Under the pieces are notes generated by a model that was not told the DNA's origin, ran no database searches, and was given only the letters and a program-made list of their open reading frames with translations. This document shows, one piece after another, positions 10,405 through 22,286 of a stretch of DNA of 64,000 nucleotides. The number at the start of each line of letters is the position of its first letter. Position 1 is the first letter of the stretch. This DNA comes from Adiantum capillus-veneris. Taxonomy: Eukaryota; Streptophyta; Polypodiopsida; Polypodiales; Pteridaceae. Made by a program: the position numbers and the translations under genes. Where the stretch lies: NCBI GenBank assembly GCA_014529385.2, contig CM043963.1, positions 76,496,912-76,560,911 of the forward strand, in the 5' to 3' direction.

Positions 10405-12615
10405 TCATATACGTTGTTGTCGCTCCTTAGCCTCAGCTTGAGCTTGTATCTTCTTTAACTCGGTTTGTGCTTTGGCGGCCTTCTTTTGATGAATGGCCCG
10501 TAGTTCTTCTTGGCTTAAAGGATCATAATATCTTTTGAATTTACTCCCATTGAGGAATCCAATGGTTTCAACTCCATCAAGAGTTTCCACACGAAGGGTA
10601 CCTTGTGGGGTAATTTCACATACTCTATATGGTCCTTTACCAGCATATTTCAACTTTTTCTTCTCTTTACGTACTCCATACATAAGGACTTTATCACCAA
10701 CTTTGATGTCCTTGTCCTTCACATGGAGATCAAACCACTTCTTTCTCATATCCTTTTCCACAAGAGCATTTTGCACAGCCAACTGTCTCTCTTCGTCTAG
10801 TTTTTCTAAGATATACAAATGCTCGGTTAAGGGGTTACCATTCCATCCTTCTTGCGAAGCTACCCTAAGACTAGGAATGACAAACTCCCAAGGCATAACC
10901 GCTTCTTGGCCGTATACCATTTTGAATGGCGTACAATTAATAGCCACTTTATAAGCAGTACGATAAGCCCATAGAGCAGATGTCAACTTCAAATCCCAAT
11001 CAGTGCGATGAGCTTCTACCGTCTTGGTTAAAATAGAGATTAGAGTCTTGTTGGTGCTCTCGGCTTGTCCATTAGCTTGCGGGTAATAAGGTGTAGACTT
11101 ATGGTGGGATATCATAAAGGTCGTGGTAAGCTCTCTTATTACCTCATTTATAAAATGGGTACCATTATCACTAACAATTTCAAAAGGGCAACCAAATCTT
11201 GTGATAATGTTCTCAAAAAGAAACTTAGCTGTTGTTCTCGCGTCAGCTTTTTGTGAAGCCTTAGCTTCAGCCCACTTTGTTACATAGTCCGTAGCAACTA
11301 GAATATATCGAGATTGAGTGTTGCGAGCTGCGGGACTAATTGGACCTACAAAGTCTAAGCCCCATTTTTCAAATGGTTGGGTTAATTTAATAGGATGTAA
11401 GGGCATTCTGTCTTTGCGATGTGTGGTCTTGTAACGTTGGCACTCATCACACCCTTTTGTAAAAAGTGATACATCCTTAAATAAAGTTGGCCACCAACAG
11501 CCTGATTGCAACACCTTTCTAGCAGTCAGGTCTCCTGAAAAATGTCCTCCTGCTATGCCCATATGTGCTTCTTGCAAGATATACAAATATTCATCCTCGC
11601 GGGCACAACGCCTAAGAATATCGTCCTTGCCTAATCTATACAGAGTTCCGGCAATCAAACAATAGGGTTCACATTCTTTTACTAGCCTTCGAGCGATATC
11701 CTTACGAAGTTCCTTGGGTGGAAAACCATTAACTAAAAAGTTAACAATGTTCTCACTCCATTCAGGCATAGTCTTAACTATGAATAGGAAAGTATCGGGT
11801 AATTCATCATCAACTCCTGTAGGGGCTTCACCATTGGGTATGCGAGACAAATGATCAGCCATGACGTGCCTTTTACCGTGTCTCACTACAATCGTGAAAT
11901 CAAACTCCAGAAGAATTAACAACCATCGTGTGATTCTTCCTGTGGAGCATGGCTTGTTTACCAGATACAGCAACGCTTGATGATCCACATAAAATACAAA
12001 CTTGTTTGCCAGAAGGTAGTAGCGAAATTTCTTTACTGCATAAACCATTGCTAAACCTTCTGGCTCTGTAGTGGTGTAGTTCCTTTCAGCATCGTTCAAT
12101 TGACGGCTTGCAAAGCTAATGGGATAGTCCAATTTATGTTCTCCTGGTTGAATGAGAACACACCCAATAGCAAAGTTTGATGCATCAATATGCACATGGA
12201 AAATGACATCCCAGTTAGGTGTCCTTAAAATCGGAGCACTTGCTAGTGTTTTCTTCAATTGTTCATAGGCCTGGTCACACTCTTCATTCCATTTAAATTC
12301 AATGAGAAGCTTGTACAAAGGACGTGCTATCTCAGCGAAAAAAAAAATAAACCGTCGATAATAACCCACGTGTCCCATGAACCTTTGAACTCCCTTGTAA
12401 TTGGTTGGTGGTGGTAACTCTAGAATCACTTTAATTTTGCTCTCATCGGTTGAGATACCATTCTTAGATACTATATGCCCTAAAATAACTCCATGCTTGA
12501 CCCAAAATTGGCATTTGAACGGGTTCAAATGAGATATGATATAACCTACACTTTTCAAACACCTTCCGCAAACATGATAGATGTTCTTTCCAAGAAGAGT
12601 AAACACAAAGGTCAT
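10405..12615 (-). pseudogene. gypsy pol: RT end, RNase H and integrase
   Basis: 736 codons open. Its start lies inside RT and is not a true start: the frame joins the RT ORF (12,464-13,402) through a frameshift near 12,530. The RT thumb is followed by RNase H with the acidic set DAS, EPEG, DHQ and ADH. Integrase follows, with a zinc-binding H-H-C-C region (GGHF, CDECQR), catalytic D (LDFVGP), D (SDNGTHF) and E (GQAEST), and a GPY/F-type module (GKGPYRV). These enzymes copy the RNA and join the DNA to the host. Ends at TGA 10,405-10,407, perhaps a CGA-to-TGA change. Confidence 0.9.
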
Positions 12616-13402
12616 CTAAAAAAGCTTCACAAAACTCTCTCAAATATTCTTTAAAAGCAGTGTTTATTAATCGTTGGAATGTAGCAGGGGCATTTGTTAA
12701 GCCAAAAGCCATCACACGAAATGCAAACACGCCAAATTCTTTGATGAAGGCAGTTTTAGCTTGGTCCTCTAGCGCTATCGTGATTTGGTTGTAGCCTGAG
12801 TACCCATCTAGAAAGCTATAAGCTTCCTTGCCTGCAACTCTTTCGAGTACATGTTCGGAATATGGTAGGGGGTAATGGTCTCTTCTAGTAGCTGCATTAA
12901 CTTTTTTGAGGTCCACGCACCCCCTGAGTTTCCCATTCTTTTTTGGCACGATAACTATTGGAGACACCCATTCAGAGTGTTCAATAGGATATATGAACCC
13001 ACATTTGATAAGCTTTTCTAATTCTTCTTGAATGATCTTTGCGTACTTAGGATTCATCGGGTAGGGTCTTTGTTGTACGGGCTTCGCAGTGCTAATCATA
13101 GGGATTGTATGTTGGACCACAGAAGGTGGAACACCTTTCATATCATGGTATGTCCAAGCGAATATGTCCTTGAATTCCTTGAGAAGCTCTTTGAGGACCG
13201 CCTCTTCAACTTCTGTGACGTCTTGGGCAATAAAAACAGGTTTTGATTCTTCACCGGGGTTGGCTAATTCTATTTCTTTAACTATTGCCGGACCATCATA
13301 GATTCCATTATTCCCATCGATAGGTATTCTTTGGGATTTTGTGTACACAACCTTTGCCTCCCCTGTGGTGTAAGATTTGAAATGTTCTGGTGCAGGATGC
13401 AA
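12464..13402 (-). pseudogene. gypsy pol: reverse transcriptase palm
   Basis: Contains the RT fingers and palm: PKKNGK, VDLKKVN, AFGLTNAPATFQ and the catalytic box FLDD, in which Phe replaces the usual Tyr of YxDD, as in several plant gypsy clades. After the palm the frame slips near 12,530 and the last residues are out of frame; the remainder continues in the ORF ending at 10,405. The open frame runs back to a single TAG (13,430-13,432) that splits it from the protease. Confidence 0.9.
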
Positions 13403-13429
13403 GTCTGTGGATTCTGGTTGTGCTTTGGT

Positions 13430-15235
13430 CTATGCTTCTATTTCTGCTTTCTTGTGTTGTCGAGCTAACTCTTGGTTTTGACGCCTCCTTGCAGTGCGGC
13501 TCAACTTTGGCTTGTCTATGATCTCTAATTGGGCTATGTCATGGGGTCGTGGTCTACACCACATAACATTTTGGAGATATTCACCCCAATCGTCTACCAA
13601 TTTTCGATGAGCATCACATGCTCCTATATAACTGAGCCATTCTGCTGAGGATCTCTTCTTTTTTATCCTAGCATGTACATTGGCTCGATATCGACGCCTC
13701 TTAAAGTTTTTCTTTTTCTTATTTGAGACGTGCTTTTGATTTGCATTTAGATCTGGCTCACTAAAGGAGTCCTCGTTGGTGTCCTCTTCATTCTCGGAGG
13801 AGCTATCATCGGTTGATGGGCTCGGTCCTTCCGAATGTTTTGACTCTGAACTTGCTCCACTCTCTAATTCATGAGATTCAGAATCCGTTTCACTTTGGGA
13901 TTCCGTGTCTGAGTCGTGTTGGTCAAAGTCTTCTATTGAGCTATCGGTGTCACTGTCAGATTGGTCTACAATTGCCTTGCCCTTAGAAGATGCATGTATG
14001 GCACTTATCATGTTCAGAGGTGCAATTTGTGGTACCTCTTCCCCCTCTGGTGTGACCCAAGTGGTTCCTCTATTTCCCCAGGTATCTATGGTTGCAGCTA
14101 GGTGTACCCAGTCCACGTTGTCTGATTCCGTCATACCTGGTAACACATCCATGTAAGGAGAATCTTGGCCAATGTCTGTATCCTTCTTACAAGTGTAACA
14201 ATATTGTAGTGGGGCCGAGTGAACTGTGATGTCAGAGCGATGATCAATAATGGTTTTACTCCCTAAGGGGTGTACCTTACCAGTCACCAAATCCACTCTA
14301 AGGATAGAGTCTTGGAATTGCAAATAGACATGATTTTTAGACCAATCATGAACCATTTGTGCTTCCCTCATGAATGGTCGTCCTAAAATCATTTCATATG
14401 ACATAAGGTGTTTAGAGAAATCCATTACAATGAGCGTATGTCGTACCTTGTGTCCTAGAACTTTGATCTTAAGATCCTTGAGCATCCCCATAGGTTTGGC
14501 TATGGTACCATTTGCCATCTTTACCACAATGTTAGTAACACTGAGGCGGGGTTTTCCCATGGATTCCCAACAATCTTTTGTAACGATGCTAACTCCCGCA
14601 CCACCATCAAGAATTCCCTTTATAGTTAATCCCTTGGTAGTGATGGGTAGGGTCACATTAGACTCGTCGCCTTCAAAATACTGCCCTAATTCATTAATGG
14701 GTACCTCGATCACAGACTCGTGTCCATCTAAGTCAAGTGATTGCACATGATTTTCTTCATCAATCATAATCGAGTCAGGCCTATTTGTTTGCGCAAACTG
14801 CGGTAATCCCGTTTGTAGCTCTCCGTTAAGGAATGCTCGAAGTGCAAAGAACAACTCAGGATCTCCATACAGCTTTGCTATGATCGTGGTTCGGACCTCA
14901 GAAGACATGAAGTCCACTAGTTTGGCAACATTCATTGGCATTTTGCAGGGTGTAGGTCCTTGACTAGGAACTGGTGAGGATGGAATCTCATATTCCTCAA
15001 TGGGATCAGGTATTCCTTCGTTAAACATCCTTTCCAACAAGAAAGGTGTATGCTCACTTTCTGATGTCCCGTCCTCACTCCCTTCTTGGATGATACTAGG
15101 TATGGCTAACGGTGTATGGTTCATGTGGGGTGGATGAACTTGCGTGGGAAACACTGTGTCATGCATTTTGACATGCATGGGTTCTGGTTCTAGTTTCCTT
15201 TGAGTCTCCTCCACTAAACCTCTTAGATGTTTCAC
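13430..15235 (-). pseudogene. gypsy pol: aspartic protease region
   Basis: 601 codons, same frame as the ORFs on both sides. A retropepsin-like domain lies at about residues 195-300, with active-site DGGA at 210-213 and ILGRPF near 283. Gly in place of Ser/Thr in D-[ST]-G is found in other plant gypsy proteases, so the domain need not be dead. N-terminal and C-terminal flanks are low complexity; a Ser/Asp/Glu-rich acidic stretch (about 410-500) is followed by a basic run. The first codon is GTG straight after TAG (15,236-15,238), so this is a continuation, not an independent gene. It would cut the Gag-Pol chain during particle maturation. Confidence 0.85.
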
Positions 15236-16132
15236 CTACTCAATCTTGTCTACTGGGTTTGGGTACGTCCCAATCTTGTTTTTACGATTCTTCCCTTTTT
15301 GCCCCTGCGGTTTATCTTGGGGGTCTTGGATTGGATTTGGAAACACTTGTGGTGTTTTCAGAGGCTCTTTATGGTTTTCTCTTATTCGGTTTTCATTTGG
15401 TTCCATGTTACGGTTTTCTTTGTCGGTCTTTCCCTTTGTGGTATTGGTTCTAGTCTCCATTGTCTCGATTGAATCTGAATCATCCTCGAGGTCATTCATA
15501 TACACGGGGTCATCTCCTGTTCCTATGTTTGTTTTGGAACTTGGCTTTGAATTTCCCATATTCTGCGACCTCTTCCTTCGTGTCTTCTTTTTCTTTGCTT
15601 GGATAACTGATGCGGTATCTCTCTCTTCGAGGATATGGCCTGGCCCTTGAAGCATGGACCGTGTAATCGCATAAGCGGGTGCGACGGGTGGTATTGGCGA
15701 TGTCACACTAGCAATTTCGACCAAATTTAGGGGTGTGATTTTAGATGCATTTGGGTTATAGGGGCATTGGGCAATCAAGTGATCTATGCCACAACGATTA
15801 CATGTGAGTATTGGCATTGCAGATGTGCTCCCTTGATTCATTTGCATCTGTGCAGCATTCTTTTGCAGCCTAATAGGGCACTCCGCTGCCCGATGTGGTC
15901 CACCACACTCGTAGCATTGAAGAGGTGGCCTCCTAGCCTGGGTGTTGATATTTTGACCTCTGGATGCGAGAGCAGCAGCTTGATAAACCGGCTTGACTTG
16001 CCCCCAACAATCTTCCATGTAGTATATAGGACACTCTTTCAATGTATCAAGTCCGTAGGCAATACTAGTGTCTATTTCCTCCTCACAGCCATCTGCATAA
16101 GCATTAGATGGCTTGCAACCCACTTGGTTCAT
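15236..16132 (-). pseudogene. gypsy gag C-terminus with two zinc knuckles
   Basis: 298 codons in frame with gag and protease. It has two knuckles of the form C-x2-C-x3-H-x4-C: CYECGGPHRAAEC and CNRCGIDHLIAQC. Spacing before His is three residues, one less than the standard retroviral CCHC. These would bind the genomic RNA. The rest is basic and Asn/Lys-rich. Bounded by TAG codons at both sides (16,157-16,159 and 15,236-15,238), both readable as CAG-to-TAG changes. Confidence 0.8.
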
Positions 16133-16351
16133 AGGGGCGACTCTTGGATGCGGGGGCTACGGTCCTAGCACAGGAGGTGGTAGCGGTGTAGCTTGTACAA
16201 CATTTTGAGATCTAGGGACCATGTGTTGCGGTAGTTGCTCAATAGGTGGAGCAGGCATCAATACAGGAGCTCGAGGCGCATCCGTCCAAGCTACAGGTGG
16301 TCTATTTTCCATCATACGTTTGATCATTAAACAATCCTTAGCTTGGTGACC

Positions 16352-18190
16352 CTACCTACCACATGCGTTCCAAGTTCCATTAAATTTTACTCTAAACGTA
16401 GGGCACTCACTAGTGCTATGTGGACCTAAGAAAATGGAACACCATTGTTGCTCCCTTCTTGGATACATGTGACTATTTTGAGGGGGTCGATTATCCTTAA
16501 GAGACTCTTGGATTTCCTTGGTGAGGTCTGTCAAGAATGTCTCAAATACCTTTGGCTCATTGGCAATGGGCTTTGCAGTCATGGGTTCATACTCAATGGC
16601 TTGTGAGGTAGTGGATCTCGTGTCAGTAGACACCCTCATGCCTGCTATCATCAAGTTGTCCTCTAATTGGATTGCATTGGCAGTGACATCTTCCCAGGTT
16701 GTGATACCTCTAATCACTAGTCCATTATAGATTCCTTCATTCCTCAACCCTCGAATGAATGGATCAAGCAGTTGGTTATTGTTGAAGCGCTCATTTATAG
16801 GGCAGCGAGAGTTTAAGTGCTTTAGACGACTAATGAAGTCCCTTACTGACTCTCCTTCCTTACGTTCGGCCTTCTGTAGCTGAGATGCTACACCCCAAAG
16901 CACACCTTCTCGTATGTACTCCTTTAGAAACAACCTTCGAAGGGTAGGGTAGACTGTTTTCTCGTCCACCCTTAGGGTTCTATACCAATCTCCATCCTTC
17001 CCACTTAATGTCAATCTTAAGGCATTGCACTTATGTAGTTCGTTGCGTTCCCCTAAGGAATCACATACTTGTTCAAACACTTCAATGTGTTTTCTAGAAT
17101 CTTCGTCCCCATTGAATTTTTGCGTGAGTTTGGCAATTTGTATTGCCTTACTTCTAGGCTCTCTATCAGATGCATGACGCATATTTTCCACGATAGATCG
17201 ACCTATGGTTTGAGCAAACGCTGCCAAGTCACCTATGTGAGGAGGCAGGGCCGGTGGAGGTACTCTTGGAATCATATGTGGGAGAGGGACGGGTACCGGT
17301 CTTGGCATATGTGTGGATGATGCAGGATATGGAACATAACCGGGCATAGGTCCACTCGGATAAGGGCTAAGGAGCGGCACTCGAGGAGCATAAACAAGTG
17401 GTACAATTGGAGGTGTGGGGGCCATGTGTGCATAAGGGGCTAGAGGCACATACGGTCGAGGCCCCATATTAGGTACTACGACACTAGGTAGTGGCACTGC
17501 GCTAACCGTAGATGTCATCGATACATTCTCTGTCAGGCCTATCCCTGGAGTGAGCACTGTGTTTTCCTTAATAGAGGGTTGAGCCAAGTTAGGGAAGCTA
17601 AAGTTGTCGCTCGGAGGCTCAGATTGCATAGAGACCCCAGGTGAAATGACATAAGATGGGTCCATGGGACTCATTAGAGGAGTCTCCATTTGTGATAGAG
17701 TAGGCTGTTGAGCCTTGCTCGTATCCAGAAATCTCATGGGGCCAGTTGAGAGTATATTTACCCCTCGGTTTTGCCTTTCTGATTGAATAATGCCATGGAT
17801 AACATTACAGATCATTTTCTGTTGATCCTCGATGCTCGTGGCACTAGAGGTGGATCGTACAATCTCTATCCATCCTACATGGTAGGCGTGGCCAGAGTGT
17901 AGATCCGTCAACACCTCAGTGTGGAGGTCGTATGTCCAATGATCATTAATGAACAATCCTTCTAGAGTTGACGTGTTAACGGTTTCTTGTGAGGTAGAAG
18001 CAATGTTGCTCCCCGTGGTTTTACTTGTCACCAACGGTACTCTAGAGGGAACTTCTGAAGGAGGCAGCTCAACAGGGCCTTCTTGGTAAGAAGTTGGCAG
18101 GATATCCACATGGACACTCTTTGGGGGGTGTGGGGTCCACGTGCGATGTGAAAGGAGAGTCCACTTCCCCACCCCCTTCGTGTGCTTCAT
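16352..18190 (-). pseudogene. gypsy gag (capsid)
   Basis: 612 codons. The N-terminal half is Pro/Ser-rich and disordered in look. From about residue 335 it has the retrotransposon Gag fold, with motifs DWYRTL, FLKEYIREG, ESVRDFISRLKHL and FIRGL. Two decayed zinc knuckles follow at the C-terminal end: CSIFLGPHSTSEC (second Cys replaced by Phe) and NACGR-stop-GHQAKDC (first Cys replaced by Trp, TAG inside the knuckle at 16,352-16,354). The ATG at 18,190 is probably not the true start; the upstream ORF 18,069-18,497 carries the N-terminus in another frame. Confidence 0.85.
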
Positions 18191-18497
18191 TTGATTCAGG
18201 TTCCGAGCGAGTAGCTCTACCTAATGTTTCCATGAAACGGCTAAACATACTAGTACTAGGCTGTGGAGCTTCGGGAGGTGCATGGCCTTCTCTCTCAGTG
18301 TTTTGGGTAGGGTATGCTTCCATGATTTCTGAGTCGTAGGAGGAATCACTAGCGGCTATTTTAGGGTCTTGGGTGGTGCTACCTTGTGTCCCCGCCGAGG
18401 GTCTAGAGCCTATCGTGGATGGGTAATGGGTGTCCGTATGAATAAAGGCACCCTCAATATGCTCGTGTTCTAGCACCCGCCCAGAGTGTAAGTGCAT
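18069..18497 (-). pseudogene. gypsy gag N-terminus, out of frame with gag
   Basis: ATG at 18,497, about 1 kb after the PBS. Low-complexity, acidic and Pro/Ser-rich. It overlaps the 612-codon gag ORF in a different frame, and the sense joins best at a run of six G residues near 18,122-18,127. So either one base was gained or lost in the run, or ribosomes slip there. Decay is the simpler reading given the other breaks. Confidence 0.6.
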
Positions 18498-19477
18498 GTG
18501 CTTTTGATACCCTAAGGTGTCAAAAAGCTGCTCTAGGAGGCCTTGTGACTAGTTTTTTGCATGTTTTTTGTTTGTTTTTTTGCTAGATTTTTTAGAGCGT
18601 GTCGTGGAATGGGCCGTGTGATAGCTCGAAACGAGCGTATCGCTAGGAGGGAGGCGCTGTGCTTTACAGCCCACCGTTTGGTTCTATTTTGCTCCAGAAA
18701 AGCCCGAAACAGTCTTTTCCTAGCTGGGGAACTAGGCTCCAAATAGCAAGTCCTAGTGTGCAATGAAGGAGAGGAGAGTGTAGGACTTATCCCACATTCC
18801 TCACTCCCTCCTTGTGAGTCTAGCCTATATATATAGGAGTCAGACTACCCTATATCATACGACAGAGACAGAGCCTGGGCCTGGGCTTGGGCTTGGGCTT
18901 GGGATTGGGATTGGGATTGGGATTGGGTCAAATGATCCCGATCCCGATCTCACTTTTATACAAACCAACCCGTCCGTTTTATAACCTCCCCCTCTCTCAC
19001 GTTTTTACTTTTTGAATTTTATTATTATTATTATTATTTTGGATATTATTTGGTACGCGTTTTGGTGCGCGTTGACCTCACCTTACTATTTATTGTCTCA
19101 CCTACCTACTGACCTGCTAATCAGTGGTTCACCTAATTACTAACCTACTTAATTAACTAACTGTGCGCCTAACTGTGCACAAACCAGAAAATGCAGAAAA
19201 TTGAAACTTGACAGAACTGTGCAGTGCAAACCAGAAAATGCAGAAAACGCAGAAACGCAAGAAATGCTAACTGTGTCAGCTGAAATCTGAGCTTAATAGA
19301 ACTAGCAAAACAGAGCTTAACAGAACACAGAAAACTTGAATGCAGTCAACAACATTGTGTCTTTCTCCACTGCTTTTGCATAACAACAATAATCAAACTT
19401 AAGCCTCGCCTTTCCTACATAAAAAATAGCTTCAATACAATTTACATGTCGCCATCGGAGCTTCACGCGCAGCAGCT
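18498..19477 (-). other. Long 5' leader of nested gypsy
   Basis: About 980 bp between PBS and gag ATG with no long ORF. Holds a TATATATATAGG sequence near 18,826-18,838 and the G-run array at 18,877-18,927. AT-rich towards the PBS. Confidence 0.5.
18877..18927 (+). repeat. Hexamer array with nine GGG runs
   Basis: Nine GGG runs, each separated by exactly three bases (CCT, CTT or ATT), on the plus strand. In the element RNA (minus sense) it is a CCC array. The pattern meets the rule for G-quadruplex formation on the plus strand. Confidence 0.85.
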
Positions 19478-19494
19478 CCCCGACAGCGGCGCCA
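19478..19494 (-). promoter_or_regulatory. Primer-binding site of nested gypsy (tRNA-Asp type)
   Basis: The minus strand reads TGGCGCCGCTGTCGGGG, four bases after the 5' LTR. It is close to the complement of the 3' end of plant tRNA-Asp, one of the usual primers of plant gypsy elements. Confidence 0.8.
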
Positions 19495-19498
19495 AAAA

Positions 19499-19724
19499 TG
19501 TGAAGGCTAGGGACTTGCTACGCACTGTGTGCGAGCCACAAAGGCTCCTAGCACACACTCATACAACAGACAAGCTCACAAGGAAGAATGGTGTGTCACT
19601 CACCTTCCTACGTAGTTGCGAATGAAGGATTCCCGCGCCGCGAAGAAGAGGGAGACGCCGCTACGCCGCGCTCAACCGCCTCGCCACCGTTGTGCCGCCG
19701 CAACGCTCGATCACACACACACTC

Positions 19725-19792
<68 letters not shown>

Positions 19793-20093
19793 GTACACAC
19801 ACACATACAAGGAGATGGTGAAGGAGAAGGTGGAAATGGAGCAAGAGCGGCTTCTATTGCACAATGAGAGAATGAGTAAAAATTAGGTTTAGTGGATTTT
19901 ATATGAGCTCACCCCATTCACACTTGGGCGCCCATACTTAGCCAACTAACTCCTTGAATATTCCAGTTAGAGTGCGCCTGTCATCGGCGATCACCCTTAC
20001 CCTGTTCCTATTGGTCCGGCAAGCCCGGTACCTGACTCTAAATAATCCAACGTTTATAGATCATAGGGTGTCCGTGTGCCGTGAGGGTTAACA
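19499..20093 (-). repeat. 5' LTR of nested gypsy
   Basis: 595 bp, TGT...ACA. Contains a (TC)n tract (19,727-19,790) and a minus-strand TATAAAA near 19,895, the likely promoter. The 5-bp duplication TAGGC follows at 20,094-20,098. Confidence 0.9.
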
Positions 20094-22268
20094 TAGGCAC
20101 ACACACCTAATTTTAGCAATGATTTAGCAACTCAATGGGATCAACTTAATCAATCAAAAATTAAACGAAGTAGGTCAATCCACTTACAATTGATTACTTG
20201 CTCGCTTAGTCCTTGCTCCTCGTGTAGACACTTGTCATAAAATCTAATATCTAACCGACCCAAATGATTTTCTCATATTAAATTGATCACTTAATGTGGG
20301 AGAATAAACGGGAACAAGTGCTAAGATATAGATATGTGCTTATAGATCTATCTCAACACGGGGCCAATGGTAAAGGGGCCCAAATGAGAGATGGTCTATC
20401 AAAGAGCAAGGCTAACTAATGGAGCATAAGACCTTAGGGTTAGCTTCATTGAAGACCTCCAATAATGTGTGTAAAAGTCCTTTGACCTTAGGTAAGCTAG
20501 GGCTGAGCTTGAGGCGGGAACCCGGCCCAAGCTCGAGGTGCTTGTCGTGCTTGAGGTGCTTGTCATGCTTGAGGTGCTTGATTAAGGTGCTTGAGGTGCT
20601 TGATCTTCTACATGCTTGAGGTGCTTGACTTGCTACTTGATTAAGGTGCTCGAGGTGCTTTGACATGCTTGCATGAGATGCTTGTGGGAATACACCCTAG
20701 TCCAAGTGCTTAGTCATGCTTGATGACTAAGGTGCTTGAGCACCAAAAGTCAAAAGATCCCTACAAGAGGGGGGGCGAGCCCTTTTCCTAGGGGCTAGAG
20801 AGAAAACACACACTCACACACACAAGGAAGGCCCAAGCTTGAAGAGGCAGCAAGGACACATGTCAGCCCCTACCTATGTTACCTTCATGAGATGCATGAA
20901 GCCTATTGGTTGGCCACCCAAGGGGTCCAATAGTAATTTAGGAGATTTAGCATTTATCTAGCTCTCTCTCTCAAAAGGGAAAGGGGGACACTTGTCTCAA
21001 GGCTACCCCTACTGCTTGTAATGCCTCCTACTTATGATTGGCTAGGCCTAGAGGGGTCCAATGAGCTTCAAGCATGAGCTACAAGGGGGGGTCGACCCAA
21101 GCTAGCTAGGGGGTTGCTTAGGGGGTATACTCACCCACACACACTCACAAACACTCTCATTGTGTGCTATGCAAAGTGCAAGAGCTCCCTCTCCTTCTCC
21201 AAGCAAGTAGAGGTTGAGAGCCTACACGAACACTCTTGGCTATGGAGTGCAAATCCAACCAAGAGCCATGCTTTAATTCTTAAGCTTGCCATCTCCTTCT
21301 TCTTCATTACTATGCTATTATGTATGCTAGCAACAAGAGTATGATAAGTGAGGAACTAATTCTTTCTCCTACGAAATGTTTCTTCTTCCTCTTCCCTACC
21401 CTCATTCCCTGCTAGCTCTCTCCACCTTCGAAGGTGTTTGAGGTCTTGGGACTAAGGCTTGGGATAGTTAAAGCTTTCTTCAATTTTATGTTATGTTTGT
21501 GATGCATGAAGCTTTCCATCTTCATTGCATCACCTAGGTCACAAGGAACACAAAGACTGTATTGTAACAAGTCTCTCTTAATGGGAGAAATCATAATACT
21601 AATGCCTATTGGAGGGGGGACCGGCTCCACATAAATCCCGTCCTCAACTGTTGTCATGTTCTCTAAATTCTCTCTCTTGCAAAAGTATTGTTCATGCCAA
21701 GTTAACTAATTGCTATGATTATGTTGCTATCTTCAATTATGTTCACCCGTTATGCTCACAAAGTTATTTCTCAAAAGTACTCTCATTAATTTCCGCTACT
21801 CTCAAGTTAAATAAGCCAATTTCATTACACACTCCATTGCAAACACATGTGTGCAACTCCGATTCTGTCCAAAATTGATCAAAAAATTGACCAAAATCAA
21901 CACTCAATCACATGATTAGGCATAGATTAGAGCAAGTAAGGGTGATGATCCTCCTCAATTAAGGGGATTTAGCATACATTCCAAATCAAAATTAGTGGTT
22001 AGGTTAGCACAATTAGCATGAAATTAGCATGGAATTAGTACAATTAGCACGAAATTAGCATGAATGGGATGCAAAATTAGTGAAGGTTACTAAAAAATTA
22101 GCAAAATCAAAACAAAATTTAGGGGTTTTTGGGGTGAAATGACTCTATACACCTCTAATTAAACCTAATTACACTACACACAAATCAAATCCTACTTAAT
22201 TACAAGAAATCGGTAATCAAATTACTCTTATCTTTTGCAACCTCAACTTACTAGCATAGGCAACCCGT
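20094..22268. other. Non-coding interior of outer LARD-like element, right part
   Basis: About 2.2 kb without a supported coding region. Contains a minisatellite (20,515-20,745) and, at 21,960-22,090, repeated ATTAGCAYGAAATTAG-like words. This would be the leader of the outer element. Confidence 0.6.
20515..20745. repeat. GAGGTGCTTG minisatellite
   Basis: Imperfect tandem copies of GAGGTGCTTG with short spacers, more than ten copies. It makes a false His-Leu-Lys-rich ORF on the minus strand. Confidence 0.8.
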
Positions 22269-22285
22269 CCCCGGCAGCGGTGCCA
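22269..22285 (-). promoter_or_regulatory. Primer-binding site of outer element (tRNA-Asp type)
   Basis: The minus strand reads TGGCACCGCTGCCGGGG, one base after the 5' LTR. Same primer class as the nested gypsy. Confidence 0.8.
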
Positions 22286-22286
22286 A

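Larger units (their letters stand above)
6498..20093 (-). mobile_element. Nested Ty3/gypsy retrotransposon, minus strand, 13.6 kb
   Basis: LTRs 6,498-7,119 and 19,499-20,093 begin TGT and end ACA, and are flanked by the 5-bp duplication TAGGC (6,493-6,497 and 20,094-20,098). PBS, PPT, gag, zinc knuckles, protease, RT, RNase H and integrase are all present in that order on the minus strand. Protease-RT-RNaseH-integrase order is Ty3/gypsy. No chromodomain follows the integrase, so it is a non-chromovirus, Tat/Athila-like by inference. Two unusual ORFs lie between pol and the 3' LTR. The polyprotein is broken by four TAG codons, one TGA and two frameshifts, so the copy is defective. It inserted into the outer LARD-like element. 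Confidence 0.92.
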
